From Lithospermum erythrorhizon (lineage: Eukaryota; Streptophyta; Magnoliopsida; Boraginales; Boraginaceae), in assembly GCA_019722365.1 (NCBI GenBank), contig JADFUC010000294.1, forward strand, positions 558,001 through 622,000: DNA of 64,000 nucleotides. The letters run 5' to 3'. A program made the position numbers and the translations under genes. The first letter of the stretch is position 1. Every line of letters begins with the position of its first letter. Under the pieces are notes generated by a model, which was not told the origin of the DNA, ran no database searches, and saw only the letters and a program-made list of their open reading frames with translations. Below are positions 50,381 to 63,918 of the stretch, piece after piece.

Positions 50381-53102
50381 CTTTTGACTTGATGCCGCTG
50401 CATTAGGTGTTGAAGGAGGATCTGTATTGGACCGAGAAGTACTTTGAGTAGAAATAATTTTCTGTTTCTGTTTTTTATGCTCAGTTGCCAGGCAAGCAAT
50501 ACTTAATCTGAGTTCCTGTGAGCGTTTCATGCTCAAGAGAGGAATTGCAAGTATGAAGCTGCTTGGTAGCAATTAGAGCTAATATGTTGTTGGCATTGTT
50601 GTAGGCTCTACTAAGAAGTCTGGTCTCTGTGCTCATACTGCTACCATTGTCGTCATAATTGTGAGTTAACAACTCCCACTTTTTCACTCATACCATATTT
50701 GGTGACCATTCCTCTTGCAAGCTGGGTTGGTTGCTCAAGATCAGAGGACACCCCAGAAGTCACTTCACTTTCTCCAAAGATGAGCTCTTCGGCAACTCGC
50801 CCACCCATGCAAACATCAAGACGTGCAAGCATCTGCTTGCGAGATACACTCGTTTCATCTTCTTCAGGTAATTGAACCTCCATACCGAGTGTCATTCCTC
50901 GTGGTACTATAGATGCTTTATGAACTGGAAAAGCCCCATCCGTATGGACAGCCACAAGTGCATGGCCACCCTCATGATAAGCTGTCATCTTCCGCGACTC
51001 ATCAGATATAACAGCTGACTTGCGTTCACTTCCCATCATGATCTTGTCATTTGCATATTCTAAATCGTTCATGCTCACAGATTTGGCACCATCCATTGAA
51101 GCCTTCAGAGCAGCAACATTAACCAAGTTTGCAAGATCGGCAACTGCGAACCCAGGGGTTCCTCTGGCAATAATCATCAGGTCCACATCATCAGCCTTCA
51201 AAACCTATGAAATCTTGGGTTACACGACATATTTAACAAAAGTATATGATAGACGCAGGACACAATTTCTTTTGTTGGCACATATTTGCACATACGTCGA
51301 TACTCGAGGAGATGGGGACGCTTAACTAATGAACAATACCATGGCACAACTACTAAACTTAGGATAACATGAATCTTTTTTTTTTTTTTTTGGGTAGATA
51401 GGATAACATGAAGTTAAAAGAAACAGGTGCATAGATATTATACCACAACCTAACATATAAGAAGGCAAACATGTATCCGATATAAAATGCTAGAATAAAA
51501 CCATATGTAACTAACCTGTTAAGAATATTTCACCATGAACTTAGGGACAAAAAAATGGTGTTTGTTAAGCAGCTCAAATAAGAAAATTTGAACCAGAACT
51601 TATAAAAGTACTCAAACATCAACAATTTCCCAAAGCACAGACAATTATTAAATAAGAACATTATTAGCAAACCATGACAAGAGGAACCCAAATAAATCAT
51701 ATAGTCCAGCAAAGATTTAACCAAATCACAGATTTCATGTATATTCTGACAAGGACTTTTAGGAGCTAAATCTTAGACATGTGTGATTCCAAGATCTGCC
51801 TCCGGCCCTCAACATCAGGATTTGGAACAACAACATGACGATCAAATAGCCCGGGTCTCACCAATGCCTTATCCAGCGACTCAGGGAAATTTGTTGCAGC
51901 AATCACAATGATTCCCTCATTTTGCTTGAATCCATCCTGTTCCACAAGCAACTGATGGAGAGTCATCTTCATATACTGCTGGTCCTTGGGGTTATGCTTT
52001 GCTCGGATAGCATCTATTTCATCAATATAAATAATGCAAGGAGACCTCTTCTTTGCAGCAGAAAAGAGATCTCTCACCCTCCGAGCTCCAACACCAACTA
52101 ACATTTCTTCAAATTCACTCCCACTCCCACTGCAGGAAAAAAATGGTATCCCAGCTTCACCTGCTATAGCTCTTGCTAACATCGTTTTACCAGTACCAGG
52201 TGGTCCTACCAGCAAACCAGCAAAACGCCTTTTGGTAGCTTTCCACCAAGCCATGTGAAACGCTGAAACATAAAATCAGAATCATGTATGAGCAAAGCCA
52301 AAGCTGAACATATAAACTTATTGAAAGAACTAAGATCTCTACCACATGTGTTTATATGAGATTAATTTCAAGATAAATACCAGCACTATGTTGAAGAATT
52401 TGTCCTCCATATCTATTAATCTCCAACTCCCCATATATTTAACGAAACTTAACTACATGAACCTGACAATGATTCTAGATAAATTCAAATCAAGAGCATG
52501 TCTGATCCTCTGATTCCAATAACACAAGTAATCTTGTGGCCCTATATTAGTCATGACCAAACAGGTCATAAAAAGTCCTTAATCTCCATTTATCACAAAT
52601 TTCAAAAATACTAGTAATTAATCTCTATGATACAAAACCTTGGGATCTCGAAGATAATGGACAATTTCTTCCAGCTCAGCTTTTGCCTCATCAACACCCT
52701 TTACATCACTGAACTTTGTATTAGATTCCATACTGGGCTGGAATGCCACATTTAGACCGACACCTAAAGTAGTAGAGGCAGAAAGAGATTAATAGTATTG
52801 CTTAAGCAGCAACTAATAAATCTCATCTGATGTTTTTAAAGGCTTAAGAGATTGCAACATAATTATACCTTTGGTGATTCCTCTGTCTTCTATCAGTGCA
52901 CCAATGCCTGAAATCAGAAGAAATGCTATCCCCAGAGCACGAACTGTGCGCCACAACTGCTCTTTGAAACGCCCACCTTCAGCAGTTACCATGTGTATAG
53001 GGGCACTAGCAGTACCAAGAATGCCATCTTTTGCACGTCTGCCCACATTCTTGAAAACTGAAATATCTCCGGTGCTTTCCTCCATATGCGAACTTACAGT
53101 AC
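50381..53102 (-). pseudogene. FTSH4: FTSH4-like mitochondrial i-AAA protease, truncated and disrupted
   Basis: Exon-like blocks 53102-52869, 52763-52639, 52262-51772 and 51204-50381 match FTSH4, the ATP-dependent zinc metalloprotease of the inner mitochondrial membrane. In order they give a membrane segment (ALGIAFLLISGIGALIED), the linker [17 protein letters not shown], an AAA domain with Walker A GPPGTGKT and Walker B IIYIDEID, and the zinc site HEGGH. Lesions: (1) exons upstream of 53102, coding for the presequence and about the first quarter of the protein, are not found; (2) an 8-bp tandem duplication (CCAGCAAA twice, 52209-52224) shifts the frame just before Walker A and creates an immediate stop; (3) the donor after HMSK at 51771 reads AT instead of GT; (4) a +1 shift after MSEKVG ends the frame at 50653, while HNYDDNG continues in another frame; (5) about ten codons are missing after TETRLL. 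The pore aromatic is changed (EEMLVG for EEMFVG) and the second arginine of the RPGRFD motif is Leu. Confidence 0.9.
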
Positions 53103-54700
53103 CTGTTATTCCCGTTAAATGAAAAAATCAATGAAAAGTTGAGTCTACCAACAGCTGAAATTCATAACTCAGTAGTTAGCTCATTTAATAAGAGTCGCAG
53201 AAGGTTCTGCACAGTACTAATAAGAGAGTCGCAGAAGGTTCTTATATTAAAAGAAATGTGAGGTTCTTCCTACTATTTGCAGATACTCTGGTTTAGAAAA
53301 TTAACACATTCAACTTCAGCAGACATTAAGCTGCCTCACAGTGCTTGATGTAAAACCCCACCAGCTCAAATTCTTTAAAATCAATCTTTAATCTTGAGAT
53401 CTTGCATTTGCCAAATAATTACTGTTTTCCCGTCTACATAAGTGCACTTCATCACCCCTAAACAGACCGAACGAATCCTAATTGTTAGTTCTGCACTGTT
53501 TTAGTTGTCCTAATTGAAGACTGAGAAATTATATGGTGATTAGACAATATCAGATAGCAGCACTCATAGTCATAACTCACAACTTGAGTAACCAGATTAC
53601 AAAATGTTGCTAAAAGCATAATCCAGGAACAGCATTATGAATGTTCTATGCATGGTGATATGGTCATTTCAACTTGAAAAGTTCATTAAAATTTAAAAAA
53701 TTGATCAAAGCAGGTACCTAGTTAGTTAGTTCACTTAGATATAATTTTTTTGGCAACTAGTATTTGGATAAAGCCTGACAAGACAAAGATAGTATATTCA
53801 TTTAAACTCAAATATGGCTATTGTGCTCAATAGGGTACTTCCAATGGAGGGACTTAGAAGACACCAAGGGAGGTGACGGTCCCCCTCAACTTTGAAAATT
53901 TCTAGAGTTTGCCAGACAATTATTAGTTATTTTACACCAAACACTGTAATCGGCCGAAAAACTTCCATTCAAATAGACTTAATGAATTTGATCCCTTGTC
54001 AATATTCGTTCAAGATCCGTTCATGATCCCACAATGGGTACTTTTACCTTGTTCCTCTCTGATCTTTGGAGAAGAGAGGTAATTCCTGGCAATCAAACTG
54101 CTCAACCCATTTCACAACAGGCGTCTTAAATCGAAATTAAACAGCACAAACTAACTATGTCATAATTTCATTAGCTATTCACTAAAACTACCCTGAATAT
54201 TACTTTACACAACCCATTTGGAGAAAGAACCATGAAAGTTAGCTTAAAGGTCCTATTGGGACAGAAATATGCAATCTTTATAGAACCTAGATTGTATATT
54301 AAATTGCATGGTTAATTTAATACGTGACCGAAAGATACCAATTCGAGTAGCATTACGGGTCCCTTAAATTATATGCCACCTAACAACAATTAAGCAAAAA
54401 CACTCGACTCACAATGCATATACCCCTCAGGTGTTGAGCTAAAGGACAGTTAATTGTATGTGCCATTTAAGAAGAATAAATTTGGATTTAAGCTTTTTAT
54501 TCGTTATTGATATAATGGAATAAGATATATATAAATATTTAAGCCAACCAATATATGGAATCACAGATATATAAAAAAGTTATATTATTGTATTGAGTGT
54601 ATGTAAGTGTATAAATGTCTTAAGAGTTAAATTTGAAATTAAATGGATTAGATCCCCAATGCTTATTCACTTAATTTTGAGTTAATGCGATAGAACAAAA
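53103..54700. other. Region where the missing FTSH4 5' exons would lie
   Basis: No block matching FTSH4 residues before the membrane segment was recognised. A short direct repeat (TAATAAGAG, optional AG, TCGCAGAAGGTTCT) occurs at 53186-53208 and 53218-53242. Otherwise nothing. Confidence 0.5.
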
Positions 54701-54719
54701 ATTATCTAAAAACGAAATT

Positions 54720-54860
54720 TAACGAAATCAAGCAAGACCGATGAAAACCGATCGGACGGGCCCGATCGGAACCGAACGATTAGGTTCGGCCTTTGGAAAC
54801 CCAATGAAATAGGTTCGGTTAGTTTTGGGCTTTCATCGAACGAAGCTTGATCCGTACACA
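54720..54860. repeat. GGTTCGG/CCGAACC-rich patch
   Basis: CCGATCGGA, GGAACCGAACGATTAGG and TAGGTTCGGTTAG occur close together. Similar patches are at 32911-33060, 37010-37170 and 57290-57570. Confidence 0.7.
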
Positions 54861-57290
54861 CCCACAATTCTGATCGATTAAACTAAGTATACTCCCCAAA
54901 TGCTACTCACTCGATGCCGAAATACGTGATGATACAGAAAAAATTTAATTTTAGCGATAGTTGATTGTTTGCATTTTTAATATATGTTTTCTACAATCCC
55001 GATGTAAATTTTACATTTTCAATGTAAATTTTACAATCTCGATATAGTTTTTCAATGTCAGCCCAATAAATATTTTTAAATTATGATTATCATATTTGAA
55101 GCGGAGTATTAATTTTTTTATTTTTTTTTTTGTTGTGGCGATCGAGATAAATAGATTCCTTTCACATTAAAACAAATTATTTCCCTTCAAAAGCTAAGGC
55201 AAAAGAGATAAATACTATTTTTAAATATATTTCATCACATAAATAAAAATATTCAAATAACATGGGATACAATGTGCATTAAAGCCATCATTTTCTATGA
55301 GAGAGGATACAAAATCGCTCATGAAAAATCTTTCTTTCTAACTAACTTATGGTATATAGTGATCCACGATAGTTTGCAGAGTATTTGAGTATTATTAAGT
55401 TATAATCCTTTTTATGAATTATACGTTTATAAATGAGTTCGAAACTTGATACGTAATTGTTTTTGGGATGGCTTGATGCGTTAAATAAAAGCTTAGGCAA
55501 AGCGATTAAGCGATGGTTGACGCAAAATTGAAAAAGGTAGAGTCTGCGCTCGGCATCCGTGAACTTTCGACAAATGATAGTTCAACTGCCGGTATCCCGG
55601 TTTTCACCGGCCCGTAAACCTGCCCGGTAGTAACTCAATACGAAACCTCTCGCTAATCCTGGCCATAACCTTGATGGCTTTGGGATGATGATCACGCTGT
55701 TCACGTCGTGGCAGGTGATATCGACTTTAAAGAACTCTTCCATTTTCCTCTAAATCTTTCTTCGCTTGCTCAGCGTTATTCTTCACTTGCTTTATGATAC
55801 AGAAAATCAACACGATTGTACAACTTTTTTAACTTCTCCCAGAAGATGCACTTATTCAGAGACGGATCTCAGAAGCGGTAACAATTGACCCAGCGATTAG
55901 TGAGACGAGATATTTAACTTAGTAGCACGTCGTCCGCATTGCAGCATTACTAGATCGAATCTATAGGTAAATCGATATGAATTTTTTAGTTGGGACCGTT
56001 TTGGTAGTTTAGTGCTTTATGTTGATCATTTATGACACTTACTCTCAATCTGTTTGTAGTCTCCATGTTAACATCTAAATCGGTTGCCCTTGGCCAAGCG
56101 TCCACACGGATTGTGAGGTATTCTTTTAACCTCTTATTGACTCTTATTTCCTACTCTTGAAAATTAAAGCGAGGCTTAGATCTTAACCTTGGTAAAAAAT
56201 GTTACACTTTTCACAGGTCGAGAACCAGTAAGGCTAGAGTGCTCATGAATTTACGGACCCATTACACGATCTGCGGTACTGCTCTGGCCAAGTCGTTGTA
56301 GTTTCACGAGAAGCGTCACGTTACCCTTCCCAAAACCTACTTGTTCGCTTTGCCATGTATTCTCCGATCTTTGCTTTGAGAGCGCCTCGACCTCGGACGT
56401 GTTTCCACGTTCAGCGCATACATTAGCCTCGGCGCGCATGTCTGCCTCGGTGTGTTTTCCATTCAGCGCATATAGTAGCTCATGCCGCATGTCTGCCTGT
56501 CGAGCCAGGTAATGCTTGGCTTAGTTGGATGCCTGAGCCCACAACTTTAGTCGGTTTCGAGATTGATTAGTGCAAAAGCTGCTTTGCCAGTCTGCTTTCG
56601 GAGAACTGACACCACCCTTTACCAATGATCCTGACAATCTTTCCGAGGAATGCTAGACCCACTTAAGAGCTGAGCAAAGAGTTGAAATTCGCGATGAATT
56701 AAAAGAGCTGGCTGGATTGTTGGTTTGATTTCGGCTTTTCAGCAGTGCGATAAGATCGTCGAGTTGAGTGCTGCATGAGACATTTTATCAAACACGCTAC
56801 CGGCCGCACCTGCGTCGTAAGGCTGCGGATTTCTTGTAGAGGCCAGGTGCCAGACACGCACTGCGCCCGGCCCGTACTTTTCGGTTCGGCGCGATGAATT
56901 TAGCCAATCTCGGTTTGGTCCTCTTCCCCAGCACATGCGTAATGCATGTGATAACAAAATGCAGAAGGGGGATCGCGTCATAAAGACCTTAACTTTCCGG
57001 CCCCATCCAAAATGCCTGTATTCGTCCTCGCCAGAGCCAACCTGGCCAAGATGTTGATAAGAGGGCGGCGTCTAATTCCTTGCCTTGGTGAATTGAGCTT
57101 TGTTATTAAAGATTATTGGGGTCATTTCGAAGAGGATTCCCAACAGCATTCTTGATTGACATAAAGAGAAACCGTCAAACAAAAAAGTATACGCTTCAAA
57201 TCGAACCCATCTGAGTGCCGTCGCTTGAAATAGATTAGGGGAGAAATCGAGCACCCCGTTTGAATCTTCATAGTGCATACAGGACTTCCA
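54861..57290. other. No gene seen; possible degenerate retrotransposon
   Basis: GC rises at 55530-55730 and 56250-57000. Short minus-strand frames (56251-56490, 56739-56981) have no recognisable domain. Old LTR-element DNA is likely but unproved. Confidence 0.4.
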
Positions 57291-57570
57291 ACAAAATACA
57301 AATCCGAACCGAACCGAAACGAAAATAACCGAAATTGGAGGAACAGATTGGAACCGAACCGATTTAGGTTCGAAAAATAAAACCGAAAAAATTTGAGTTC
57401 GGTTCGAGAGCAAGACTGAACCAGGTCAGTCCCCAATTAAAATTAAAAAAAATTATATATATATATATATAAAATCGGAAATAGCAGAGAATCGAGCAGA
57501 GCAAATCGGAACCAATTTAAATCGGAGCAGGCCAGGCAGAACGATTCGGTTCCAAATCTTAGAACCCGAG
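57290..57570. repeat. CCGAACC-rich patch with AT microsatellite
   Basis: AACCGAACCGAAACG, GGAACCGAACCGATTTAGG, GAGTTCGGTTCGAG and later AATCGGAACC and GATTCGGTTCC flank an (AT)n run at about 57452-57470. The overlapping minus-strand frames here are produced by the repeat. Confidence 0.75.
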
Positions 57571-60500
57571 CCAGGCCAGATGGAAGCCTAATAGATGCGC
57601 CCATTATATGGAGCCGAAACCCGTAGCGTGAACTCGATGAAAATCAACTTTGAGATTAGAATTTCAATGAACACGTGTTTGCGGTCAAAAGCGGAAACAT
57701 TGAAGCTCCTTGAGCTTAAGACCCTGACAGCTTTAATTTTACCGTTTTGGAGGCCTTACGTGGGAGAATTTCCCTACCAGCACAAATTTCATTTTGCCCA
57801 ATAAAGTAGATTTCTCTGAAGCTTTGAAGATAATTGATGGTTTGCCTTGGAAGACCGAGATGGGCTTGAGATGATTTTGCCCATCTGTAACTGAATCGTC
57901 AGTATGATGATCAAACGCCTCGAACAATTTGGGCATCTGAATTATGAAATGGATTCTTTATTAACACCGCTATGAGGAGATGCATTTGGGAGTGTATAAA
58001 AGTCGGCAAATAAGACCGGCGGAAAGTGAGTGTAATCTTGGGTTAGAGTGTTTCTTTTTGAGAGAGAATTAGGGGAGAGTCACACTGATTGTTCCTTCCC
58101 GTGTCTAGTAAGTTATAATCTTGTTTAGGAATAACTTTACCATTAGTGGTCATTGATGATGAGGGTAATTTAAGAGTGGGCACTTGTGAAAAATTAATAC
58201 TCTTCCTATTTTTCGTTAGTTCGAGTTCTATTTTAAAATATTGTACATTATTTATTGGCTTTTTGGCCGGCGTACCCATATTTATGGCGCGATTTTTATG
58301 TGGTCGCGAGCTTGTCGTGCTTGTGCAGGCGGGTCCGCATCTTTATTCTTAACATGCAGTGGCGCAGGCATTTTGACACTAAAAGCAACATGCGCTACGA
58401 TTTGGTGTTGGTAGTGCGCACTTTGATAAGTGGAGGTCAATTAGTAATTTCATGGATTAATTAGATGGCACATTAGTAATTACACATAATGGAGAAATTT
58501 TTTGCCTATTAAAACCTCTTTGGCCCCATTGTTGACTTCACAATAATTGAAGAACTCTAAAAATTAAAATTTAATTGAAAAATTTCGACAAGCCAGTTAA
58601 ATGCTTCTCGATGAGGCCCGCGAATCAGATATTAGGTGTTGGTGTGGAAAAACCTTTGTTGAGTGGGTGAGGCTTCCGCAGGAGGAGAATAATCTGGAAG
58701 GAGGTTAATCGGATAATGCCGATTAGGTTCGTGGGTGTAGATTTTGGGGTAAGCTTGATGAACTGTATCTCACTCTTGTCGGATGCGGTATGAGTGAGAA
58801 GTTGGAGAAAGCTGAACGAAATGTGTTGATTTTGGGTTTCTTGATGTTGTTTTGTGTCTTAATTGTAGTGTTTTTATTGTTTGGTTTGAAGGTCCAACTT
58901 GCGATTCTGATTGTGGTGTGATTTGACGCCGAATTAAAGGGATTGTAATGGTAGGATTCTAATTTGATGTTTAATGGGTTGAAACATTATGTTTACTATA
59001 TTTGCAATTTGAAGGAATGAATGTAATTTTGTTGGTTCGAGTATGTATTGTTTACTACGTTCACAGTGATCCCTGTCTTTATACCCCACTATCTTTTATA
59101 GTCCACTGTATTATAGTCCGTATCTTATAGTCCACCATGCATTATCACCTATAATATACGTGGGAAGTAAAAAAGCCCGGCAGTCAAAAGTAAAAATGAC
59201 AAAAATAGTGAAGCGGATATAAGATTCCATTGAAACGTGTTGTAGGGAAAGGAGCGAAAGATTTGATTAACCGTTGAATTCATAACCAGTGCAAAGAGAA
59301 ATTTATCAAAACTTGGCCACCCGCATCCTTTAATCTCACGATTTAAGTCCACAAAAAGTGCAAAAAGGAATTTCACATTGGCCTGATAAACATATGCGCC
59401 TCCCAAACACAAAAAGCGGATCGGCCTCGATCCCAGTCTAGATGCAGCCTGCAATGGATATTCTTGGCGGGTTGGGAAGAGGATGTTCGATTTTGCTTGC
59501 TTTTGCTTTCTTGGGATGTAGGTGCAGGCTTTGAAGAGGATGTGATAGTTCTCTTGCTCTTAGATATTTGCGGGCCTACACATCAATACAGGTTTTCCTT
59601 AGCGGAGTCCTCGCGTTATGTCGATACCGCCTGATTTTGCGGTGGATAATGACCCTTTCGAGGGCCTTGAAAACTCATGTGAGTTGTTTCACCTTTCTTA
59701 GATCTTTGCTTCACCAAACCTTTCTCTTCTACTCGCGTCATCTTTGTTAGATATTTTTTAGGTCTTTTGGAAGGACTCGCATGTCGGGGTGGATATGGGC
59801 TCTTTGTCCAGAACATAGGGCCTCTTAGTGGTTCAAGGAAATGATTATAACTAGTGAACTAGGTGCTCAATTGGTAATCTTTGTTTACATATTTCCTTGG
59901 ATATTTATTCTTTGATTTGTACACACAAACTCCGTGCATGAGAACTTTCATTGCCCTTGACCAACAACCACTTCTTAGCTACCGATGTCGACAATGACAA
60001 CAACAAAGCTATGGTGCAGAGCCTCGTATCTTGGGGATCCATGATTTCTAACGATGAAGTCATGTATCTTTTTTAGCACCCACTACGATCCAGTAACCGT
60101 AATCAACTGGACCAGCTGAACCGCAACTGCTTCCTTTCACTTTTAATCTATTATCGGGTCATGATAGTGTCGATTGTATTAACATTGTGATAATTGGTTG
60201 GTCCACCGCCACGATATTAAACGTTAGTATGCTTAGCCTAATTATTCTGACTTTGGGTTGTTTCTTCGAGCCAAATGCCCATGCTTACTCCCATTTTCTT
60301 GGATCGATAAGTCGAAGTGCCTGTATCATCCACAGTCACATTCTTAAGTTGTTGTATCTTGACTTCCAATACGATTAATTAAAGCCTCGCGTACTTCGGC
60401 ATCATATTTTCAAGGCTTTCCACAGGGAATCTTTTAACGATTTGCGTGAAGGTGTTGACAGCATGTCACATTATCGTCAAGCCGGCTAAATTTCATATGG

Positions 60501-63260
60501 CTATTTGAATACAAACATAGAGATTTGCATTTAGTACATTGAAAAGAATCTGAGGACCATAAAGCGAAACCAAAATTCGAGGGGACCAAAAGTTGAGGAA
60601 TCAAAGTAAGAAGACGAGTTCGAGGACCAAAGTTCGAGGGCATACATTGAGTAAATTCGCTTAAGTATTAGGTGTTCGAATCAATCTCGAGATCTTAACT
60701 TCAGCCATTGCTTGAACGAGTCACGAATCACTGAGTATTCTCGACTTGACATGGCCAAATACAAGCTGCGTAGATGCCGTTGTCGGCGTCAATCACCACG
60801 ATAACTAAGATTTGACCCTTGAAAGCTCCTTTCAAGAAACAGCTTCATCAAATCAAAAATCTCTTATACATTGAGTGGGCACGGGCAATATACTTGTTAG
60901 ATTTTGCTCTGCTTGTTTGATGATGACGATCGTACGGACAGTATGTCTATCGTCTCTTTGCGTAACTCCATAGTCACAACAAGCGCTAATTCTCATTCTC
61001 ATCTGATAGATACCTTGACTACCTTGATGGCTCATAATGATCTTCAGTACTTATCTCCTTTGAAGTCGTCATTATATATCGCTGATAAGCACTTGATGAT
61101 ATTTTTGAGAATCTTAGAACACTGATTGACATATTTCTTCGTCGACGAAATACGTTAGTATTATTTTCATGAAATCATGAATTGTGTCTGAACAATCTTA
61201 AATTGATAGTCCTTGACTTGCCAACTCAAGTGAACACAGCACAAAAGAAATCATGATCTACCGCATATATTTCACCCACTGAAATCTTCTTTGTCATTCT
61301 TTTACAAAACTTGGGGTTTCTTGTCTAGCCGCCTCCACTAATTAATTTGTCTAAATCTTTAGAAATTTCAAATGCCATTGGGGCTAACATAGGATTTCTT
61401 AAATGAACTTAGCTCTTGTATTCTAGACACTTCCTTGTGTTCTTTTACAAATTGACTAGAATAACCTCTCTTCCCAGTAAATGCTTTCCTCTCCGACTCG
61501 AAAAATGATCGGGCGCTGCGTATGAATACTGCAAATTTGGCCAGTCTCATCCGGTATAGGCCCCGAATCCTCGACATTTTCATCCTCAAATACAGGTGGC
61601 ATCACATTCTCCTACTGTCTCGGATGAAAGCCTCGAGCCACTCTTAGCCTTTCCTCGTAGTGTACCACCCCGAAATTAATATTTCACCACTGAAAGCTTG
61701 AGTGTCATGATCAAAATCCTCAAAGAAAATGTTGGTCTTCCATAGTTATCCACATTTGGCTTCATCACCCATTCTCAGCTTTGAACTGCTTGACATCCTT
61801 GCGTCCTCACGGCCCCATAACCAACTGACCCGCGAACCCAGCGTTGTTCTCGCCGACCTCACAAACTCCCAAAATTGGCGTTACTTGACCTCATCTCACG
61901 ACCCCATTGACCCTCTCCCATTGACCCACGGGCTTGACGAGAATACGGCTGTATGATAGGACACCCAATGACTTTGCTCCCGGCGTCCACTATTCTGACT
62001 TTCTTTAAAAGCCAAGACAAACACTTACGCCTCTTCGTCGTCAATTTCCTTCGATGTAACAGCTTTATGCGACACAGCTAGCAAATGCGGCGTAAATCTC
62101 ACTGCATGACTAACACGAGCTTTATTTAGGATGGTGACAAATATCCACTATTTTCCCAGACCACATTAGCCCTATCGAGATAAATAACATCCGTATATGT
62201 GTTTTGAGTTGAGAGTAACCCGTAAATACAAAGAATGCACTTAGGCTTCTTTGGCAAAATAAAAAATAAATCCTATAGGCCAATACACTTTCAGCCTCAT
62301 CAACCATATCGTTGTGAGTGGGCCCTCACAATAGTCAGTGTTGCTTGACCACACAGATATGCACGATGCCCGCAGCTGTGACACTCCCGTTGTACTAAGC
62401 TTTATTGTGAATAACTTGTTCGCCCTCACATAAAATGCATATTTGTGATAAGTACCAAAATCGATTAAATTAAACCCCCCAGCGTAATTGTATAGAAATT
62501 TTGAGAATTACGGTTTCAAAACTACCGTGCTACTACAGGAAAATAGTGCGGGAATCCTTAGCACCTCTCCAAAAGGTAAAGTTCCGGACTTCTTCTTCTA
62601 CAAAATTTCATCCAAATTCTCTAGTTCTTTTTTATGGTCTCTTTCTCACCATTGATTGTCAGGTTTGATTGATAGAGAACTCAAGAGTTTTTGGAAGGGG
62701 TTTAAGAGATGAAAAGGGTTTTTGAATTGAATTAGATTAAGACAATTAGAAGTCAATGAATATATTAGAGAGAAAAGGCGCGTCTGTTTTTTTTGAAGGG
62801 GTAGAATAGTCATTTCATATTTCGGCATGTTAAAATATAATTTTTGGATAGAATAGTAATTTCACCGAGTCATTTAGGGGTAACATAGAAATTTCAGAGT
62901 GTTTTTAGTGTCAAAATCATTTCAAGGGTGTACCCAAACAAGAAAAATAGTATAGTGGCCTACCCAGACAAGATGAATAAGTTAATGGACCATATAAAAT
63001 ATTACGGGATATTTCAGGGTGTGTCGGCCAAAAAATCTTATTTATTTAACTAGTCATAAGAATTTATTAAATAATCATTAAATGAATACTTTACATTTTT
63101 AAAGTAACTAGACATGATATAGCCTTGGTACACTTTTACTCCTAATAATAAAATGGTCAATGCATGAACGAAAACTATAGTTTATTTTTAACCGACAAGC
63201 TTAACGATAAAAAATAAAAATCATGGAGTACTTGAAACATCACTGAATGATCAGTGATCA
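57571..63260. other. Degenerate repeat DNA, no supportable gene
   Basis: Frames are short and lack motifs. Near 60560-60640, AAAATTCGAGGGGACC, AGTTCGAGGACC and AAGTTCGAGGGC repeat a theme. 62460-62620 and 62790-63010 read like LTR or untranslated element DNA, but no borders were found. Confidence 0.45.
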
Positions 63261-63918
63261 CTAATAAGTGGACAGAATAAATTAAAGAAGAAGAGGACAG
63301 TTGAAGTATCTTAAATGGAATCTCCTTAGATTCATCATCACCTAGCAAACGAACAAAACCTCGTCATTAAGAAACTCTTGTGGACTTGTGGGGCACAATA
63401 ATTGGTCACATATAACTTTCGGAGGTTTATAATACAAATTATACAATATGTAAAGTGATATGTTTCTTGTTAGATTTTCAACTGTGGAACGTGATGATGT
63501 CTTGGGTTGCTCTCTTCTTTTGAAAGATTCAATTCTTAGACTCTTAGGACCTTGCTTGGAAGTTTTGCAACATATGACATTAAACGAATCTCGTTTCATA
63601 TAACACATAATTACCAATTTCTTATAGTGTGTGGGTTATTATTGATTGGATATATATTATTTAAAATAATAAGAGACTTTAATTTATATATATTAGAAAT
63701 ATAAACATGCGTATGTAAATTTATAATTGTTGTGGATCATCTAATAAGTATCATTCACTAATTGATATGTACACATCACACATGTATCTAAGTTGGTAAG
63801 TTATAAAAGATTACAATCTTGATTGACCCAACTTTGAACTTTTGGACTACAAAGCAATGATCTAAGCAAACATTGTTTTAGTCCCTTTTAAAAGTATTCT
63901 TAACTACTGTATTTCAGT
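63261..63918. other. AT-rich flank of the right-edge frame
   Basis: A 91-codon minus-strand frame at 63342-63617 shows no domain and is probably chance. Otherwise nothing except the TATA-like box. Confidence 0.4.
63802..63809 (+). promoter_or_regulatory. TATA-like box before the right-edge frame
   Basis: TATAAAAG lies 117 bp upstream of the ATG at 63919. It supports, but does not prove, a gene start at the edge. Confidence 0.3.

Noticed and set aside
57072..57436. Two overlapping minus-strand frames of about 105-113 codons
   Set aside because: They are produced by the CCGAACC-rich repeat, giving Phe/Arg/Ser-rich strings in two frames.
63342..63617. 91-codon minus-strand frame
   Set aside because: No recognisable motif, no neighbouring exon with matching phase.
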